Positions 1 to 9,014 of a DNA stretch of 64,000 nt are shown here, one piece after another. The position numbers were made by a program, and so were the translations under genes. The number at the start of each line of letters is the position of its first letter. The first letter of the stretch is position 1. Source of the stretch: Phyllobacterium bourgognense (GTDB lineage: Bacteria > Pseudomonadota > Alphaproteobacteria > Rhizobiales > Rhizobiaceae); contig NZ_QPJM01000008.1 in assembly GCF_003337575.1 (NCBI RefSeq), forward strand, positions 124,001 to 188,000. Reading direction: 5' to 3'. The notes below the pieces were generated by a model, which was not told the DNA's origin, did not search any database, and worked only from the letters and a program-made list of their open reading frames with translations.

Positions 1-321
1 TCCGGTGGCAAGCGATTGACCAATGTGCAGCGCCAGAAGCTCAATGTCGCGCGTGCACTGCTCAAGCGTGCCGATTATATAATATTCAACCGTCCATTGC
101 CGGCACTTGACCAGCGCGTACAAGACCATATCACGCACAACATCATGGAGGACCTGCACGAAGAGGGCCACGCTCCTGCGATCATCTGGGTGCTGTCCAA
201 CACTGCACTTGCCAATCTGTTCGATCGCGTGATTGTATTCGACAAGGGGACATTGGTCGAAGAGGGAACGCACGCGACTCTTTTGGAGAAAAACGGTATA
301 TTCAAGGAGCTGGTGTCATAA
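1..321 (+). CDS. ABC transporter ATP-binding domain, C-terminal part (cut by window edge)
   Basis: The reading frame is open from base 1, so only the C-terminal ~106 codons of a longer ABC exporter-type protein are present. The visible part starts at the signature motif (SGGKRLT, degenerate relative to LSGGQRQR). It continues into a poor Walker B/D-loop, IIFNRPLPALDQ, where the usual LDE is replaced so that the catalytic glutamate is missing. It ends with the typical tail of a nucleotide-binding domain (VIVFDKGTLVEEGTHATLLEK). The usual H-loop histidine is not evident either (WVLSNTA). I infer a non-hydrolysing, degenerate NBD, perhaps one half of an asymmetric exporter. The gene for the cyclic-nucleotide-binding protein follows within 100 bp and is probably co-transcribed. 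Confidence 0.8.
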   Translation, partial: SGGKRLTNVQRQKLNVARALLKRADYIIFNRPLPALDQRVQDHITHNIMEDLHEEGHAPAIIWVLSNTALANLFDRVIVFDKGTLVEEGTHATLLEKNGIFKELVS

Positions 322-412
322 GGGGGCAACATGAGATCTTTTGAGAATTCAGCTTTACGCCCGTCTGGCTGAAATTATCGAAAAGTCTCTATTTAGAGGG
401 TTGTGGACGTTC

Positions 413-877
413 ATGCTGCTGAAAGATGAAGTTGAAATGTTGCGGCGGGTACCGCTGTTTTCGGGCGTTGCGCCGGCCAAGCTCAAGCTTCTGGCCTTCA
501 CATCCGAGCGCGTCAGCTACAAATCCGGCCAGACACTGTTTCGCCAGGGTGATCCAGCCGATGCAGCCTATGTCATCCTCACCGGCGGCGCTGATATTCT
601 CTCCGATTCCCCAAGCGGCGAGATCAAGGTTGCGGAGATAGAGCACGATTCCATCGTTGGTGAAATCGCGATCCTTTGTGATGTTTCGCGAACTGCGACG
701 GTCCGCGCAAATTCTGCACTCGAGGCCTTGCGCATCAGCAAGGATCACTTTCTCAAGCTCCTTAGTGACTATCCGGAGATGACCATCGAGATCATGCGGG
801 TTCTTGCCGACCGTTTGAGTCACACAACCACCGAACTCAGCGAAGCGCGCAGCAAACAGAAGCAGGCAGCGAAATAA
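413..877 (+). CDS. Cyclic-nucleotide-binding (Crp-type) domain protein without DNA-binding domain
   Basis: A 154-residue protein made almost entirely of one cNMP-binding beta-roll. The cassette region reads FRQGDPADAAYVILTGGADI, then VGEIAILCDVSRTATVRA, which is the phosphate-binding cassette (GE...L and R-TATVRA). A helical tail follows and there is no winged helix, so it is a sensor or scaffold rather than a Crp/Fnr transcription factor. I chose the ATG at 413; an upstream in-frame TTG at 341 would add 24 residues with no domain support. It sits right behind an ABC transporter gene and about 5 kb from an adenylate cyclase gene. cAMP as ligand is an inference. Confidence 0.8.
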   Translation: MLLKDEVEMLRRVPLFSGVAPAKLKLLAFTSERVSYKSGQTLFRQGDPADAAYVILTGGADILSDSPSGEIKVAEIEHDSIVGEIAILCDVSRTATVRANSALEALRISKDHFLKLLSDYPEMTIEIMRVLADRLSHTTTELSEARSKQKQAAK

Positions 878-904
878 TGCGGCGCCGTGGCCTCCACCTA
901 CCCT

Positions 905-2671
905 TCAATAGGCTGGCCGGTCTATATTCCGCGTGACTGACCCGCTGGTCAGATCAACCAGGAAGTCACGCGACGGCATATCCGACAGATATCGCCCCAT
1001 CATGCGCAATATGCGTGCGAATTTTCCCTGAGCACCGCCAATCTCGAGTGCAGAAGAGCCGGCGTAAATCTCGATCAGCAAACGATAGGCCGCAAGCCGA
1101 GCCGGCGAAATGCGATTGAGTGCCATTTCACTGCCCATGCGCAGCCGGTACCAATCGCCAAGCAGGCTGAGTACCGGGATCGAATCCAGTTGTTCAATCG
1201 CGTTTGCGTTGTAATCATTTGAAGTTTTGCCAGCGCGTTCGGCATGAATAAGCGCAACAGTGTCCTCGAGCGGAAATGGCTGCGCACATTGGCCGAGCAC
1301 GTATAAATCTCCGAGATTGAGCCGCGACATCGTCCTTGCCATGTCATTCGGCCATTCGCGGCGCAAATAGCGATGCACGACCAATTGATCCACATGCTCC
1401 GACAGGAAATCTCCGTAGTTGGCAGCATCCAGCATATGACCCGTCTTTTTGCCTGTGACATTGATCTCGATACGATATTGCCGATTGATGGCTGGATCGA
1501 TTGGCAGATGCTCGATGCTGGCCGTTTCAACCTTTAACGCCATATCTTCCAGCGTTATCACCTTGAAGGCCGCAGGAAAGGCAGCAAGCGACGGCACGCC
1601 GATGTTGAGGAGGTAATCTTTCCCCTGCCGGACCAGCGCCGTATCATTGACGTGAAGATGTCCGCTGAAGTGTATACCGATGCCCGCATCGATGGCCGCA
1701 CGCGCCACCTCATCCGTCGGTGTCCGTTGCGTGGCGATCGTTTCACCCATTAGCGATCGTTCGTCCTCCGCTGTGCCATTGAGCATATCCAGCAACGGAT
1801 AGTGCGAGAAGGTCAGCAGCCGCTTGCCACCTCGCCTGGCTCTGCTGGCGACATCTTTTGCCCACTGCAGTATGAAACGCTTATGCTTGAGCAAGGCATT
1901 CCAGCCGGCATGGGTGCTGTCGACGAATGCGCCCGCGTCGCCTTTGGCAAAAACACCGTTGCGCGGCTCGAAGACATTGGCATCGATCATCAGCAGCCAG
2001 AGCCCCGCAACCGGTTCGATCAGGTAAGATGCATCCATCAGCTGATACTGGTTCACTCCGTCGTCCGAGCACACTGAATAGAGCCGCTTCGCTGGATCGT
2101 CATGCATCCCGAATGGTGTCTCCCAATGCAAATCCGATGGCCTGCGGAAAAAACCGATATCCGGCAATGCCAGCAGCCCGGCAGGATATCCCGAGCAATA
2201 CATCTTGTCGGTAACGACCATGCCGTCTGCATCGTCATCGACGAATTCACCAACGCTGGCGACAATCGTATAGGTACCGTCCGGATTAAGCAGCCGTTTG
2301 GCGTGATGCTTGCCATATGGGCCGAAAATATCGTGGTTGCCCGGAGTAGCAATAAAAATAAGTCCGTGCTTGCGATGGTAATTGCCAAGCAGCAGGCGCA
2401 ACGCTTCAAGCGTCGCAATCTGGCCGTCATCGGAATAGTCGCCAAGCAGAACGACATATTTGATGCCGCGGGTTACGACCTCGTCCAACGCCCCACGCAA
2501 AGCATGATAGCTTTCGTTGAACACCCGGGTGGAGCGCACCGTGTCGGTCAGCCGTCGTGCTGTCATTTTGCGTCCACCAACATCAATGCCGCCAAAATCA
2601 TAGTCTCCATAGAGATCGTGGAAATGCGCATCGGCGATGACAGCAATTGGCGGAAACGTCAAAGAAGACAT
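905..2671 (-). CDS. Calcineurin-like metallophosphoesterase, long form
   Basis: A 588-residue protein carrying the full set of metallophosphoesterase motifs. These are D14-x-H16, GDYSDDG starting at residue 77, GNHD at 111-114, H290 in FSHYPL, and GHLH at 337-340. These residues bind the di-metal centre in the calcineurin/PPP fold. The C-terminal ~240 residues have no motif I recognise. There is no signal peptide, so it is probably cytoplasmic. The fold includes class III cAMP phosphodiesterases (CpdA), but this protein is about twice their length, so the substrate is open. It is a single gene convergent with the cNMP-binding gene and divergent from the MBL hydrolase. Confidence 0.85.
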   Translation of the reverse strand: MSSLTFPPIAVIADAHFHDLYGDYDFGGIDVGGRKMTARRLTDTVRSTRVFNESYHALRGALDEVVTRGIKYVVLLGDYSDDGQIATLEALRLLLGNYHRKHGLIFIATPGNHDIFGPYGKHHAKRLLNPDGTYTIVASVGEFVDDDADGMVVTDKMYCSGYPAGLLALPDIGFFRRPSDLHWETPFGMHDDPAKRLYSVCSDDGVNQYQLMDASYLIEPVAGLWLLMIDANVFEPRNGVFAKGDAGAFVDSTHAGWNALLKHKRFILQWAKDVASRARRGGKRLLTFSHYPLLDMLNGTAEDERSLMGETIATQRTPTDEVARAAIDAGIGIHFSGHLHVNDTALVRQGKDYLLNIGVPSLAAFPAAFKVITLEDMALKVETASIEHLPIDPAINRQYRIEINVTGKKTGHMLDAANYGDFLSEHVDQLVVHRYLRREWPNDMARTMSRLNLGDLYVLGQCAQPFPLEDTVALIHAERAGKTSNDYNANAIEQLDSIPVLSLLGDWYRLRMGSEMALNRISPARLAAYRLLIEIYAGSSALEIGGAQGKFARILRMMGRYLSDMPSRDFLVDLTSGSVTRNIDRPAY

Positions 2672-2886
2672 GAATGATCCGTTCCGTGGTGAAGAAAGTC
2701 GGCAGATTTATACGTTTGTATCAATAATTGTCATAAAGCTTAAAATCCAAATCGCTATCGCTTACATATGACCTGACGCAGATTTTTATTGCGCCGCTGA
2801 TAAATTAATCGAAATCCAAGCCTCGCATAACGGTTGCAGTTTGGATACGATGCCCTGAAAAAGGGGAATTGGGTGTAAAGAGCATA

Positions 2887-3717
2887 ATGAACGACGAAGT
2901 GTTTCGGGTGAAATTCTGGGGAACGCGGGGAAGCGTTTCCGTATCGGGTCCCGATTTCAAACGGTATGGCGGCAATACCGCATGTATCGAAGTTCAATGC
3001 GGCAAGCATCGTATGATTTTCGACGCGGGTTCCGGTATCAGGCAGGCTGGTGATGCGTTATCTCTGGAAGGCGTTGATCACCTCGATATCCTCTATACCC
3101 ATTGTCACTACGACCACATCATCGGCCTCCCCTACTTCATGCCGCTCTACAATCCGATGATGAATGTGCAGCTTTGGTCTGGTCATCTGGCCGGGGTCAT
3201 GACTACCCGTGAAATGGTCAAGCAGTTCATGCGCCCGCCATGGTTTCCTGTCGAGCCGGAAATCTGCAAGGCCAGTCTGGCTTTTCGCGATTTCCGTTCC
3301 GGCGAAGTACTGAGCCCATTCGACGGGGTCACGATCCGCACCGGTAGCCTTAATCATCCGGGCGGTTGCATCGGCTATCGTGTTGAATTTGCGGGCCGCG
3401 TACTGGCGTTGATCTACGACACCGAGCATGAGGCCGGCAAGCTTGACCCCGTCGTTCTGAACCTCATCAAGGATGCCGACCTGGTCGTCTATGATACCAC
3501 CTACACAGAAGATGAGATGCCACGGCGTTTCGGCTATGGCCATTCGACGTGGCAACATGGCGTACTCCTGGCGGAAGCGGCCAAGATCGGCAGACTGGCG
3601 TTGTTTCATCATGCGCCGGATCGCACTGATGACGAACTCGACGAATTCGACCGCCTGGCAAAAGAACGCTTTACCGGCGCCTTTGCTGCTCGGGACTTTC
3701 AGGTGATCGATCTTTAG
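2887..3717 (+). CDS. MBL-fold metallo-hydrolase
   Basis: A 276-residue metallo-beta-lactamase fold protein. The zinc motif is THCHYDHIIG (H72, H74, D76, H77). NHPGG (H157) and a following IYDTEH segment supply the later ligands. It opens with a WGTRGS motif seen in the PhnP/RNase Z-like branch of the superfamily. There is no signal peptide. I preferred the ATG at 2887 over an upstream TTG at 2869. The superfamily includes class II cyclic-nucleotide phosphodiesterases, phosphodiesterases and RNases, so the exact substrate is not determined. The 3' end overlaps the convergent deacetylase gene by 4 bp. Confidence 0.85.
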   Translation: MNDEVFRVKFWGTRGSVSVSGPDFKRYGGNTACIEVQCGKHRMIFDAGSGIRQAGDALSLEGVDHLDILYTHCHYDHIIGLPYFMPLYNPMMNVQLWSGHLAGVMTTREMVKQFMRPPWFPVEPEICKASLAFRDFRSGEVLSPFDGVTIRTGSLNHPGGCIGYRVEFAGRVLALIYDTEHEAGKLDPVVLNLIKDADLVVYDTTYTEDEMPRRFGYGHSTWQHGVLLAEAAKIGRLALFHHAPDRTDDELDEFDRLAKERFTGAFAARDFQVIDL

Positions 3718-4466
3718 AGCAATTCCCACGGTGAAATCCACCGGCCAGCTGGCGCCGCCGCAATAAGCGCAAACAACTTCTGCAAAAAGTCCCAAGCTGA
3801 TTCATCATGCACAAGGTGGTGCGTTAGAATGCCGATAGGCTCATCGCTGCTCGCGCAGCGCAACCGCAACTCTGTGACGATCGCTTCAACCAATTGCCCG
3901 TGATCTTTACAGCCGCGTGTTCCGTGCCAATCCATCAAATCAACGTGCGTGTTGACGACCGGCAGGACAGACATGACCTTCTCGTTGGGCGGACCGAACA
4001 CCGACAGCGCCCCAAAATCGAGATTTGGTAGTTCCTTCAGCAGCACCGGATCGATCCGGTTCCACGGCGGCACCAACACCGGTACAAACCGGTTGGGAAA
4101 CAGCTTTTCAAGCCGTCTATACCCATCGACCAGCTCAGCCGACATCACGGCCGGTGCTCGATGCGGTCCTAGTTCCTGCTTTTTTTCATTTGCCGATGCG
4201 TGATTTTCATGGGACCAGCCATGCACCGCGACGTTCACGCCGGCTTCCTGCGCCAACCGACGGGCAAGCTGCTCGTTCACATGCGCAGGGATGACTGCGA
4301 GCGTCAGCGGGACCTGGTACGTGTCGCACAATGCCATAAGCCGTTCCAACGCAGCCGTTGGCTCGACAGCATCATCATCGCGCAGCCAAAATCGGGCAAT
4401 ACGATTGGCGTTTGTCCAGCGTTTAAGCTCATCCTGCAATGGCTGCCATGTCACTTCATCCATCAT
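3714..4466 (-). CDS. Polysaccharide deacetylase (NodB-fold) family protein
   Basis: About 250 residues with NodB-like landmarks: the acidic RDDD near the N-terminus (catalytic/metal aspartate), and VHGWSHENH, which gives the two metal histidines. A late LTHHLVHDE segment follows. The family removes acetyl groups from carbohydrate N-acetyl or O-acetyl substrates; there is no export signal, so the substrate is likely a cytoplasmic precursor. Several in-frame ATGs lie at 4475, 4466 and 4463. I chose 4466, which overlaps the end of the upstream glycosyltransferase gene by 11 bp and suggests translational coupling. Together the pair points to synthesis of a modified glycan or glycolipid. Confidence 0.8.
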   Translation of the reverse strand: MMDEVTWQPLQDELKRWTNANRIARFWLRDDDAVEPTAALERLMALCDTYQVPLTLAVIPAHVNEQLARRLAQEAGVNVAVHGWSHENHASANEKKQELGPHRAPAVMSAELVDGYRRLEKLFPNRFVPVLVPPWNRIDPVLLKELPNLDFGALSVFGPPNEKVMSVLPVVNTHVDLMDWHGTRGCKDHGQLVEAIVTELRLRCASSDEPIGILTHHLVHDESAWDFLQKLFALIAAAPAGRWISPWELL

Positions 4467-5550
4467 GTGCCACATATTCCCGTAATAGCTGGTCCAGCCG
4501 CTTCGACGCAATTTCGAGCGATCGCTCTTCCATTACAAAACGACGTCCCGCTTGCCCCATGGAAAGGCGGCGCTCTTCATTGCCAATCATCTGCTCAATG
4601 GCATCGGCAAAGGTCCTGGTATCTCCAACCGTCGTCAACGTACCCGTCACACCGTCCTTGATCACCTCCGGCACCCCCGCGGTCTTCTGTGCCACAACCG
4701 GCAATCCGGCCGCCTGTGCTTCGAGGTAAGCAATGCCATAGGCTTCGCCTGTCCCCGGCCAGACAAAGATGCCACCACGATTGAGCAGATCCACGACTTC
4801 CCCGGCCCGCTTCTGGCCAAGCCACTCGATGCGCTCGGCGCCAAATTCCGCAAACATCGCCTTCACTGCCACGCGCTCCGGTCCATCGCCTATAACGCTC
4901 AATTTCCAGGGCCTTTCACCAAGCAAGGCCAATGCCTCGGCGAGCATTCGGTAGCTTTCGAGTTTATCGCCCGCCCGCATCATCGCGATCGTCACCAACC
5001 GATTTGGATCATTCGTCGCCGGTTCAGCACGATACGCCGCTACATCGATAAAAGGCTGGAGCCGCGCCAATCGAGCCTCCGGAATATGTCCGGCAAGTCC
5101 GATCTCGTCGCGCCTGGTAAAACAGATATTGACCGCCGCGTGCCGAACCGCATCCATCACCACCGACTGCAGCCCAGCCCAGCCACCTTCATCGCGCCGC
5201 TTCGAATAGGACGCTTCAGCGGTGACATAGGGAATGCCCAGCGAAGCGGCTAGCGGCGGCCCGATCAGATCAGGCGCCTTGTAATAAGGGTGATAGCAGA
5301 ACCATAGATCGGGCTTTCCCCTGCGCTGCCATCTCCGGGACAATCGCTCGATCTCCTGTTTTGCCAGTTCCCCAACGCGTTCGCGTCCGGCTGCTTCCGG
5401 CGTTGCCGTAAAGCTGCGCAGCTCCGATATCAGGTCGACACGGTGACCAGCGAGCGCAAGCGCAGCCATGAGCAATCTCGCCATCTGCCGATCGCCGGAT
5501 GGCACCGGATGATTGGGTGATTTCAGCGGGGCGTAGAAGGCGATCTGCAT
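4456..5550 (-). CDS. Glycosyltransferase family 4 (GT-B fold)
   Basis: A 364-residue GT-B glycosyltransferase. The N-terminal domain starts MQIAFYAPLKSP with an SGDRQMARLL acceptor-loop region. The C-terminal domain has the family 4 donor-sugar motif EAYGIAYLEAQAAGLPVVA followed by GVPEVIKDG. The start ATG at 5550 gives the natural N-terminal beta-strand; an upstream ATG at 5568 adds only six residues. It is followed by the overlapping deacetylase gene and divergent from cyaC. A role in surface or capsular glycan assembly is inferred from family and partner only. Confidence 0.85.
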   Translation of the reverse strand: MQIAFYAPLKSPNHPVPSGDRQMARLLMAALALAGHRVDLISELRSFTATPEAAGRERVGELAKQEIERLSRRWQRRGKPDLWFCYHPYYKAPDLIGPPLAASLGIPYVTAEASYSKRRDEGGWAGLQSVVMDAVRHAAVNICFTRRDEIGLAGHIPEARLARLQPFIDVAAYRAEPATNDPNRLVTIAMMRAGDKLESYRMLAEALALLGERPWKLSVIGDGPERVAVKAMFAEFGAERIEWLGQKRAGEVVDLLNRGGIFVWPGTGEAYGIAYLEAQAAGLPVVAQKTAGVPEVIKDGVTGTLTTVGDTRTFADAIEQMIGNEERRLSMGQAGRRFVMEERSLEIASKRLDQLLREYVAHDG

Positions 5551-5713
5551 TATCTCTTTGTGCTTCAAACGACGTATATCGACAAGCTTTCAAATGTTCT
5601 GCCAACAATTGCAAGAACGGCTTCATCTCGCCATCTTTGCGGCCGCATTGATCTTCTCGCCAAATGACCATTCGTCGCTTAAATTGATTCGACAGAAAAT
5701 AATCCGGATATTC

Positions 5714-7435
5714 ATGACATCAATCGACGCAGTCCCCCTTTTGTCCGAGCGATCCCTGCGCAGGGCACGATTGATTTCGGGGCTGATCCTGCTGGTCTTC
5801 GTGACATTGCATCTTGCCAATCACGCGCTGAACCTGATCTCTCTTGATGCCGCGGAAAAAGGCCGGCTGTGGTTCACCGCCATCTGGCGCAATCCTGTCG
5901 GCACAGTCCTTCTTTATGGTTCGGTTCTCGTCCACATCGCGCTCGTCATGCGCTCGCTCTATCAGCGCCGCACCCTCACTATGCCATTGCGGGAGGCGCT
6001 CCAGATTATTCTCGGCATCCTCATCCCTCTGTTGATCATTGAACACGTGGTTGCGACACGCATCAGCTCGCAAATCATGGGCACGCCGGACGTTTACGCG
6101 TCTGTCATCCGCTCGCTCTGGATCAACGCGCCAATGAACGGTTTGCGTCAATCGATTGCCCTCGTCGTGGTCTGGATGCATGGCTGCATAGGGGTCCATT
6201 TCTGGCTGCGCTATCGTCCCTGGTACGACAAGGCCGCACCTTTCCTTTTGACCTTTGCCATTCTCCTTCCTGTACTGGCCCTACTTGGATTTGCCAGTAC
6301 AGGACGCATCCTCGCCAGCGAGCCGCTGCAATCCAGCTTTGGCAGCGGCTACAACCGGGCGAGTTCCAAGAGCGATGAAGCCTCATATTCATCTGCAACG
6401 ACAAAAGTCCGCAAGGAACGGGTGCAGATGACGAAATATGCACTCTATGGCGGATTTGCCGGCACCTTGCTGACGGTGGTTGCCATGCGCACCCGTCGCA
6501 GCTGGCGCGAACGGACCAACCAGGTCGAAATCCGTTATCCGGAGGGCCAAATCGTCAACGTCCCGCGCGGCTTCAGTGTGCTGGAAGCGAGCCGGCTTGG
6601 TGGGATCCCGCACTATGCGGTCTGCGGTGGCAAAGGCCGCTGCTCGACCTGTCGCGTCCAGGTTGTTGACGGTGCAGCAGCGTTACCCAAACCAGAATCC
6701 ACAGAACTGACAACGCTGAACCGCATCAACGCAGATCCCGGCGTGCGTCTCGCCTGCCAGTTGCGGCCGCTCAACGATATCAGCGTTGTTCCGCTCCTTG
6801 TGCCGACCATAGAGGGCGCACTTCCCGTTGGCAGCCAGCAAACCAATCCTGGACGCGAACAGGAAATCGTCATCTTCTTTTGCGATATCCGCAGCTTCAC
6901 CATGCTTACTGAGGCGCAGCTTCCCTACGACATCGTCTTCCTGCTCAACCGTTATTTTGCCATTGTCGGTCAGGCTGTCGAGCGGGCTGGCGGACGCCTC
7001 GATAAATTCATTGGCGATGGTGCCATGGCACTCTTTGGCCTGAGAGGTTCCCCGGAAGACGCCTGCCGCAATGCGCTTAAAGCCGCCGCCAGGATCGTCA
7101 GCGAAATAGACCGGCTCAATGATGAATTGTCTGCCGAGCTTTCCATGCCGCTTCGCGTTGCAATCGGCATCCACAGCGGTCCGGCCATTGTGGGCGCCAT
7201 GGGATATGGCAATGTCAAAAACCTCACAGCCATCGGGGATACGGTCAACGTTGCCAGCCGGCTGGAAACCATCGCCAAGGAGCTCGATACCACGCTTGTT
7301 GTGTCGGAGCCGACCATCGAGCTAGCAGGTTCGGATACTGCGGATCTAGAAAGCCACGAAATCTCGATACGCGGCCGGGCCCAACCGCTGCGCGTTTATA
7401 TTATTCGCCAGGAATTGACTGCGAGGTTCGCCTGA
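5714..7435 (+). CDS. cyaC: Redox-responsive membrane adenylate cyclase, CyaC type
   Basis: A 573-residue three-part protein. Residues ~1-200 form a six-helix membrane anchor rich in intramembrane histidines (H33, H37, H74, H111, H156, H162), like the diheme-b anchor of succinate-quinone oxidoreductases. Residues ~270-365 are a [2Fe-2S] ferredoxin domain with C304-x5-C310-x2-C313 and C348, an adrenodoxin-type spacing. Residues ~384-560 are a class III cyclase domain (FFCDIRSFT with metal Asp391, then KFIGDGAMALFG and IGDTVNVASRLE). The architecture matches Sinorhizobium meliloti CyaC, reported as a diheme, Fe-S, quinone-responsive adenylate cyclase. The start at 5714 is the ATG right before the anchor; the longer frame to 5558 is not needed. 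It probably couples quinone-pool redox state to cAMP. Confidence 0.9.
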   Translation: MTSIDAVPLLSERSLRRARLISGLILLVFVTLHLANHALNLISLDAAEKGRLWFTAIWRNPVGTVLLYGSVLVHIALVMRSLYQRRTLTMPLREALQIILGILIPLLIIEHVVATRISSQIMGTPDVYASVIRSLWINAPMNGLRQSIALVVVWMHGCIGVHFWLRYRPWYDKAAPFLLTFAILLPVLALLGFASTGRILASEPLQSSFGSGYNRASSKSDEASYSSATTKVRKERVQMTKYALYGGFAGTLLTVVAMRTRRSWRERTNQVEIRYPEGQIVNVPRGFSVLEASRLGGIPHYAVCGGKGRCSTCRVQVVDGAAALPKPESTELTTLNRINADPGVRLACQLRPLNDISVVPLLVPTIEGALPVGSQQTNPGREQEIVIFFCDIRSFTMLTEAQLPYDIVFLLNRYFAIVGQAVERAGGRLDKFIGDGAMALFGLRGSPEDACRNALKAAARIVSEIDRLNDELSAELSMPLRVAIGIHSGPAIVGAMGYGNVKNLTAIGDTVNVASRLETIAKELDTTLVVSEPTIELAGSDTADLESHEISIRGRAQPLRVYIIRQELTARFA

Positions 7436-7497
7436 TCGAGGCGGTCGGCAAGACGTGCCCGGGCTTTACATGTTTCAGGATTGAGCTAGGAGTGGTG

Positions 7498-8391
7498 TTG
7501 GCCAGGGCTCAATCAATGTTGGACACAAAAAAGATCCGCCGAAATCTCCGCAACGTCAGAAACAATCTGGCTCGCAAGCTTTTCGATACGCGTTACGGGC
7601 GGAATTTGTTGATCAATTCGCTTGGCCCCCGCGTTCAGACGATGACGCTCGATTGTGGCGATCACATCATGAGTTTTTCCCCCGGCGATTATATCGGCAA
7701 GAAGATTTTTCGGAAAGGCCACTACGAGCGAGAGCATGTGGACCGGCTGCTTGGTATCCTAAAGGAGCGCCGTATGCTGCAGGAAGGCACCACGCTGCTT
7801 GAGCTTGGCGGAAATATTGGCACCCAGACCATCTATTTTGCCCTGAGCGGGCAGTTCGCCCGCATCGTCAGCGTCGAACCGGATCCGCGCAATTTCGATT
7901 TGCTTCGCATCAATGTCACTCAGAACGGGCTCGATGATTGTGTGAGTTTGGTCAATTGCGCCGCTGGCGAAAACCAAGGCAAGATTGATTTTTTTCAACA
8001 TCAAAGCAATCATGGCAAGAGCAGCGCCAGCCGGCAGAACGCGTCCGATCGTAAGATCGTCGTTCCGGTCAAGCCGGTCGGTTCAATCCTTGCCGAAACC
8101 GGAACAAATCCCGATGACATCGGCCTGATATGGATGGATATCGAGGGATACGAACCCCTCGCCTGCCACTCGATGCAAGCGCTGTTTGCCCGCAGGATTC
8201 CACTCTACATGGAATTTTCGCCGACATTTTACGGGCCGAACCAATCGGCCGCTTTCGTGCAATTTCTTGCAGAATTCTATGAAGATTGCCTGATTTTCCG
8301 TGAGGATAACAACAGTACGCCAGCAAAGGTCAGGGAGATTCCCACCAACGAAAAACAGTTCGACGTTCTGCTATTCGACGCGGCGATATAG
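7498..8391 (+). CDS. FkbM-family SAM-dependent methyltransferase
   Basis: About 297 residues with the FkbM layout. The SAM-binding motif I is LLELGGNIGTQTIYF, followed by an acidic post-motif strand (VSVEPDP). A late IWMDIEGYE segment is the FkbM-typical metal or catalytic region. FkbM enzymes O-methylate sugars, polyketides or peptides. The start is uncertain: an AGGAG at 7488-7492 favours the TTG at 7498; a GTG at 7492 and an ATG at 7516 are alternatives. The 3' end overlaps the convergent methyltransferase gene by 21 bp. Neighbouring glycosyltransferase and deacetylase genes make a glycan substrate plausible. Confidence 0.8.
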   Translation: MARAQSMLDTKKIRRNLRNVRNNLARKLFDTRYGRNLLINSLGPRVQTMTLDCGDHIMSFSPGDYIGKKIFRKGHYEREHVDRLLGILKERRMLQEGTTLLELGGNIGTQTIYFALSGQFARIVSVEPDPRNFDLLRINVTQNGLDDCVSLVNCAAGENQGKIDFFQHQSNHGKSSASRQNASDRKIVVPVKPVGSILAETGTNPDDIGLIWMDIEGYEPLACHSMQALFARRIPLYMEFSPTFYGPNQSAAFVQFLAEFYEDCLIFREDNNSTPAKVREIPTNEKQFDVLLFDAAI

Positions 8392-8865
8392 GAAGTAGCG
8401 GCCCTTCTTGACGTTGTGTGGCAGCGGCAGACTTTCAAGCTGCGGATGGTCAAGTTCGAGCCCGCTGGCAACTATACCGTTCGGGGCAAGCAGCGCTACC
8501 GTCAATTGCGGCAGCCATGTGAGGGTTATAGCATCCTTCTCCTCATAGCCTGTACCGATATCCACATGAACTAGAGCGGCGTTGATGCCTGCGAATGGCT
8601 TTGCTGACTCACGTATCTCACCGACGATCAGATTCTCCGGTTCAGGGGTCGAGGACTTATGAGAACCGACGGCCCTGTCAAAAGCGATGATCCTGCGGCC
8701 TGGAAAATGGGCACGCAAGTGATCGAAGGTGCGACCGTTACCAAGGCCGAGCTCGAGCACCGGTCCATCCAACGCCCTCACCCTTTCGCCAATGTGATTG
8801 AGAACATCGCGCTGTGCCGTCATGCGGCGGATGAAGCTATCAAGACGACTCATCAAATCTTCCAT
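8371..8865 (-). CDS. Small class I SAM-dependent methyltransferase
   Basis: About 164 residues forming a minimal Rossmann methyltransferase. Motif I is PVLELGLGNGRTFDHL, then RRIIAFDRAVG as the acidic-loop strand. The ending, NVKKGRYFLYRR, is seen in the small methyltransferase family found widely in Rhizobiales. The start is uncertain: ATGs at 8865 and 8853 both precede the fold, and the frame stays open to 8943. The substrate is unknown. It is convergent with the FkbM gene, with overlapping 3' ends. Confidence 0.75.
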   Translation of the reverse strand: MEDLMSRLDSFIRRMTAQRDVLNHIGERVRALDGPVLELGLGNGRTFDHLRAHFPGRRIIAFDRAVGSHKSSTPEPENLIVGEIRESAKPFAGINAALVHVDIGTGYEEKDAITLTWLPQLTVALLAPNGIVASGLELDHPQLESLPLPHNVKKGRYFLYRRVE

Positions 8866-9014
8866 GATTCTGTGCAGACCATGCGGGCTTAGCATCGGAT
8901 CGACACGAGGTCGATGGCTGGCATGCCGCAGATGTATGATCAAAGGTCAGCATTTCTGAGTTCAAAGGCAGGACGTGACTTGCCTGCCGGACGCTTGGCA
9001 TCTATATTGGCTAA

